From Pseudoramibacter faecis (GTDB taxonomy: Bacteria > Bacillota > Clostridia > Eubacteriales > Eubacteriaceae), in NCBI RefSeq assembly GCF_036289405.1, contig NZ_JAYFFI010000025.1, forward strand, positions 1-26,365: a DNA stretch of 26,365 bases, given 5' to 3'. Under the pieces are notes generated by a model that was not told where the DNA came from, did not search any database, and saw only the letters and a list, made by a program, of their open reading frames with translations. The stretch's first letter is position 1; each line of letters starts with the position of its first letter. This document shows, in pieces, positions 24,248 through 26,365 of the stretch. A program made the position numbers and the translations under genes.

Positions 24248-24256
24248 TGCTATAAT
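24248..24256 (+). promoter_or_regulatory. Extended -10 promoter of the HD-domain gene
   Basis: TGCTATAAT, identical to that before the NSS transporter, about 65 bp upstream of the start. No good -35 is present. Confidence 0.6.
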
Positions 24257-24320
24257 GGACAAAGTTTGAGTTTACAATTTAGATACAATTTAAAAGATTG
24301 AGTTAGAGGAGTGCTACTGG

Positions 24321-24851
24321 ATGGTTAAAATAACCGATCGCAAGCAGTTTAATGATTTTTATGATTTGACATCTGATATTTTGACGAGTCGGCGCTTTCG
24401 GTCATTAAAGCTGGAACCACATCATGGAAACGCTTCGGGACGCTTTGAGCATTGTTTATCTGTCGCCTATTATTCGTTTGTCATTTCGAAAAAGTTGGGG
24501 CTGGATTTTAAGTCGGCGGCTCGCGGCGGATTGCTGCATGATTACTTTTTCGATAATTGGCGGGAAGTTAAAAAAGAAGGCAGGGGACTAGACCGAATTC
24601 GGCAGTGCCATGGGATGGCTCACCCCAAGAAAGCCCTTAAGAATGCCAGAACAGATTATGATTTGAATGATCGGGAAGAAAACATGATTTTACGTCATAT
24701 GTTTCCTTTGACAATCACGCCACCGAAATACGGTGAAAGCTGGATTGTTTCGCTGGTTGATAAAGGCGTAGCTATTAGCGAATTGGCGAGGGCCCATACG
24801 CCGAGAAAAATCGTGTTGCGACGAAAACTGGCATCAGCAGCGACAATGTAA
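24321..24851 (+). CDS. HD-domain protein, putative metal-dependent phosphohydrolase
   Basis: 176 residues. Candidate HD metal ligands are His44 (GRFEHCLSVAYYS), His73-Asp74 (GGLLHDYFF), a His near residue 123 (ILRHMFPLT) and the Asp in SLVDKGVAISE. This set is characteristic of HD phosphohydrolases acting on nucleotides or phosphoesters, but the substrate is unknown. GAGGAGTGCTACTGG precedes the start. The gene is alone between the housekeeping operon and the dehydrogenase, with its own promoter. The final 15 residues are basic. Confidence 0.82.
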   Translation: MVKITDRKQFNDFYDLTSDILTSRRFRSLKLEPHHGNASGRFEHCLSVAYYSFVISKKLGLDFKSAARGGLLHDYFFDNWREVKKEGRGLDRIRQCHGMAHPKKALKNARTDYDLNDREENMILRHMFPLTITPPKYGESWIVSLVDKGVAISELARAHTPRKIVLRRKLASAATM

Positions 24852-24936
24852 TTATCCGTGGTTGACAGTGCTCGTCTTGCTTTGAATAAAGTACGGGGAG
24901 GATGCTGTCTTTTTGATTGTGTATATTTATGCGGGA

Positions 24937-24945
24937 TGCTATAAT
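24937..24945 (+). promoter_or_regulatory. Extended -10 promoter of the dehydrogenase gene
   Basis: TGCTATAAT again, with a weak TTGTGT at the 17-bp -35 position (24917-24922). It lies 44 bp before the start codon. Confidence 0.65.
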
Positions 24946-24989
24946 AAAAAAGTTAAACTAGACATAATGGTATTGCATGGGAGGAAAGA

Positions 24990-26189
24990 ATGGATCATTC
25001 AAAAGAAATTGCTGCGGCCAAAGAACATTTTGGCAAAATTCTCACAGAACAATTAGAACGGATTGACCGGCTGAAATCAGAAGGCGATTTTGTTGATTAT
25101 GCCAGAAAAGAACATATTGTGATCGGCGTCGTCGGAGGCGATGGCATTGGCCCTTTTATTACCAGGGAAGCACAGAAGGTGTTGGAATATTTACTGGCCG
25201 ATGATATTAAAAGCGGCCGTATTGAGATAAAAGCGATCGACGGTTTGACGATTGAAAATCGTGCAGCGTGTATGCAGGCCATTCCGGACGATGTGCTGGC
25301 GGAATTAAAAAAATGTGATGTTATTTTGAAAGGCCCAACCACGACACCGCGCGAAGGCGATCAGTGGCCTAATATTGAATCCGCCAATGTGGCTATGCGC
25401 AAGGCTTTGGATTTATTTGCCAATGTGCGGCCGGTGTCGATCCCGGATCAGAGCATCGATTGGACTTTTTATCGCGAAAACACTGAAGGGGGATACGCCG
25501 TGGGCTCACGGGGGGTTCACGTCGACGACGATCTGGCCATTGATTTTGTTGTGGCAACCCGGCAGGGATCGGAACGCATCATCCGCGCGGCCTTCGATTA
25601 TGCACAGAAGTCCGGAAAGAAAAAAGTGACTGTGGTCACAAAAGCCAATGTCATTAAGGCCACTGACGGTAAATTTTTAGACACAGCCAAAGCAGTAGCT
25701 AAAGATTATCCCGATGTGGAATGGGATGATTGGTATATTGATATTATGACGGCAAAATTGGTGGACGAAAAACGCCGCCAGCAATTTAAAGTCGTGGTTT
25801 TGCCCAACCTTTACGGGGATATCATCACAGATGAAGCAGCGGAACTTCAAGGAGGTGTCGGCACTGCCGGCTCTGCCAATATTGGCAAATACTATGCCAT
25901 GTTTGAGGCTATTCACGGCTCAGCGCCGCGGATGGTCGATGAAGGTCGGGCACAATATGCGGATCCGTCATCCATTATCAAGGCGGCCGGGATGCTTTTA
26001 GATCATATTGGCTATCATGAAGCTTCTCAAAAACTCACCAAGGCCATCGAGGTTTGCAGTGAATACGAAAAAAAACTGGTCTTGACCGGTCGGCCCGACG
26101 GGGCGACGGGGGATGCCTATGCACAATACGTGATGGATACGCTTTCCCGGGATGATCTGGATGAAATTTATGCATCCTATGCAAAATAA
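24990..26189 (+). CDS. Isocitrate/isopropylmalate dehydrogenase family protein, probably isocitrate dehydrogenase
   Basis: 399 residues. It oxidises and decarboxylates a 2-hydroxy-dicarboxylic acid with NAD(P). GDGIGPFI, the glycine-rich start of the fold, comes only at about residue 50, so there is an N-terminal extension of roughly 40 charged residues. The substrate loop IESANVAMRK has Ser131-x-Asn133, the arrangement that binds the isocitrate gamma-carboxylate; isopropylmalate enzymes have a hydrophobic residue there. YRENTEGGYAVG, the LYGDIITDEAAEL metal site and HGSAPRMVD are present. It would make 2-oxoglutarate for glutamate synthesis. No citrate synthase or aconitase gene is nearby. 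NAD versus NADP is not clear. GGGAGGAAAGA precedes the start. Confidence 0.87.
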   Translation: MDHSKEIAAAKEHFGKILTEQLERIDRLKSEGDFVDYARKEHIVIGVVGGDGIGPFITREAQKVLEYLLADDIKSGRIEIKAIDGLTIENRAACMQAIPDDVLAELKKCDVILKGPTTTPREGDQWPNIESANVAMRKALDLFANVRPVSIPDQSIDWTFYRENTEGGYAVGSRGVHVDDDLAIDFVVATRQGSERIIRAAFDYAQKSGKKKVTVVTKANVIKATDGKFLDTAKAVAKDYPDVEWDDWYIDIMTAKLVDEKRRQQFKVVVLPNLYGDIITDEAAELQGGVGTAGSANIGKYYAMFEAIHGSAPRMVDEGRAQYADPSSIIKAAGMLLDHIGYHEASQKLTKAIEVCSEYEKKLVLTGRPDGATGDAYAQYVMDTLSRDDLDEIYASYAK

Positions 26190-26215
26190 CGAATAGGGAA
26201 AAAATCAAAGTTTTA

Positions 26216-26242
26216 AAAGCCGGGCGCTATGTTCGGTTTTTT
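26216..26242 (+). terminator. Terminator after the dehydrogenase
   Basis: AAAGCCG (26216-26222) pairs with CGGTTTT (26234-26240) around an 11-base loop, within a T6 run. It starts 27 bp past the stop. Confidence 0.65.
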
Positions 26243-26281
26243 GTATCTTGAATTTATAATCTAAGTGCAACAAATAAATAA

Positions 26282-26348
26282 TGACTCATAGCCTTGGTAT
26301 AATGGTGTTTGCAAAGACATCCAATATTCAAGGAGAAACTATGAGTCA
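26282..26348 (+). repeat. Inverted repeat spanning the IS30 promoter and start codon
   Basis: TGACTCATAG at 26282-26291 is the exact complement of CTATGAGTCA at 26339-26348, which contains the ATG at 26341. The promoter -10 lies between the arms, so only transcripts entering from outside carry both. Confidence 0.7.
26295..26303 (+). promoter_or_regulatory. Transposase promoter, extended -10
   Basis: TGGTATAAT (26295-26303) is a perfect -10 with TGn. Transcription would start at about 26310, roughly 30 bases before the ATG. Confidence 0.55.
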
Positions 26349-26365
26349 CTACAAACATCTTACAC
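26341..26365 (+). CDS. IS30-family transposase, N-terminal start only
   Basis: ATG 26341, with AAGGAG six bases upstream, encodes MSHYKHLT before the window ends. Transposases of the IS30 family commonly begin MSxYKHLT, followed by a helix-turn-helix. The match is short, so the call rests on this motif, the ribosome-binding site and the upstream structure. Confidence 0.6.

Larger units (their letters stand above)
26257..26365 (+). mobile_element. Left end of an IS30-family element, cut by the window edge
   Basis: The transposase start and its upstream region are present; the rest lies beyond the window. The outer end was placed at about 26257 only from the change after the terminator and the sequence CTAAGTGCAACAAATAA; the true terminal repeat cannot be confirmed without the other end. 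Confidence 0.55.

Overview
The window looks like a chromosomal segment of a low-GC, probably anaerobic Firmicute of the class Clostridia (inference). The order dapF-yicC-gmk-rpoZ-priA-def-fmt-(zinc peptidase)-rsmB is typical of that group, ribosome-binding sites are strong AGGAGG-type, and there are acyl-CoA genes of the kind found in fermenters. A member of the Eubacteriaceae or a relative would fit, but the sequence alone does not settle the genus.

Layout. 1-1626: non-coding sequence, then a complete but dead IS256-family element (266-1618) with matching terminal inverted repeats and an 8-bp target duplication. 1658-10026: an accessory catabolic block. A LysR-type regulator (4061-4951, minus) sits between two transcription units. 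On the plus strand are an acyl-CoA dehydrogenase, an enoyl-CoA hydratase, a fused acyl-CoA:carboxylate CoA-transferase and a broken GntP-type permease. On the minus strand are a frameshifted AceTr-like membrane protein and an intact nitrilase, separated by about 135-bp degenerate tandem repeats of the nitrilase leader. The gene set suggests that a nitrile or a short carboxylic acid is converted to a CoA ester and then reduced, oxidised or hydrated. Both transport genes carry lesions while all four enzymes look intact.

10173-10641 is an internally deleted IS200/IS605-like remnant, followed by a small lipoprotein (minus) and an NSS/SNF-type sodium-coupled transporter (plus). Convergent to the transporter is rqcH (NFACT family, ribosome quality control). 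From 14639 to 24128 runs a housekeeping operon: lysine and cell-wall precursor (dapF), RNA turnover (yicC), GMP kinase (gmk), RNA polymerase omega (rpoZ), replication restart (priA), N-formyl-methionine handling (def, fmt), a membrane zinc peptidase and rRNA methylation (rsmB). A decayed IS110-family element (about 19730-20550) splits it between priA and def. The tail has an HD-domain protein, an isocitrate/isopropylmalate-type dehydrogenase and, at the right edge, the start of an IS30-family element.

Most notable points: the PriA protein keeps its zinc-binding cysteines but has lost the P-loop and the arginine-finger motif, so it should not be an ATP-driven helicase. Tandem leader repeats precede the nitrilase. 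The IS30 end has an inverted repeat that could shut off translation only in read-through transcripts. The IS110 remnant has a structured non-coding 5' end that may be a bridge-RNA relic.
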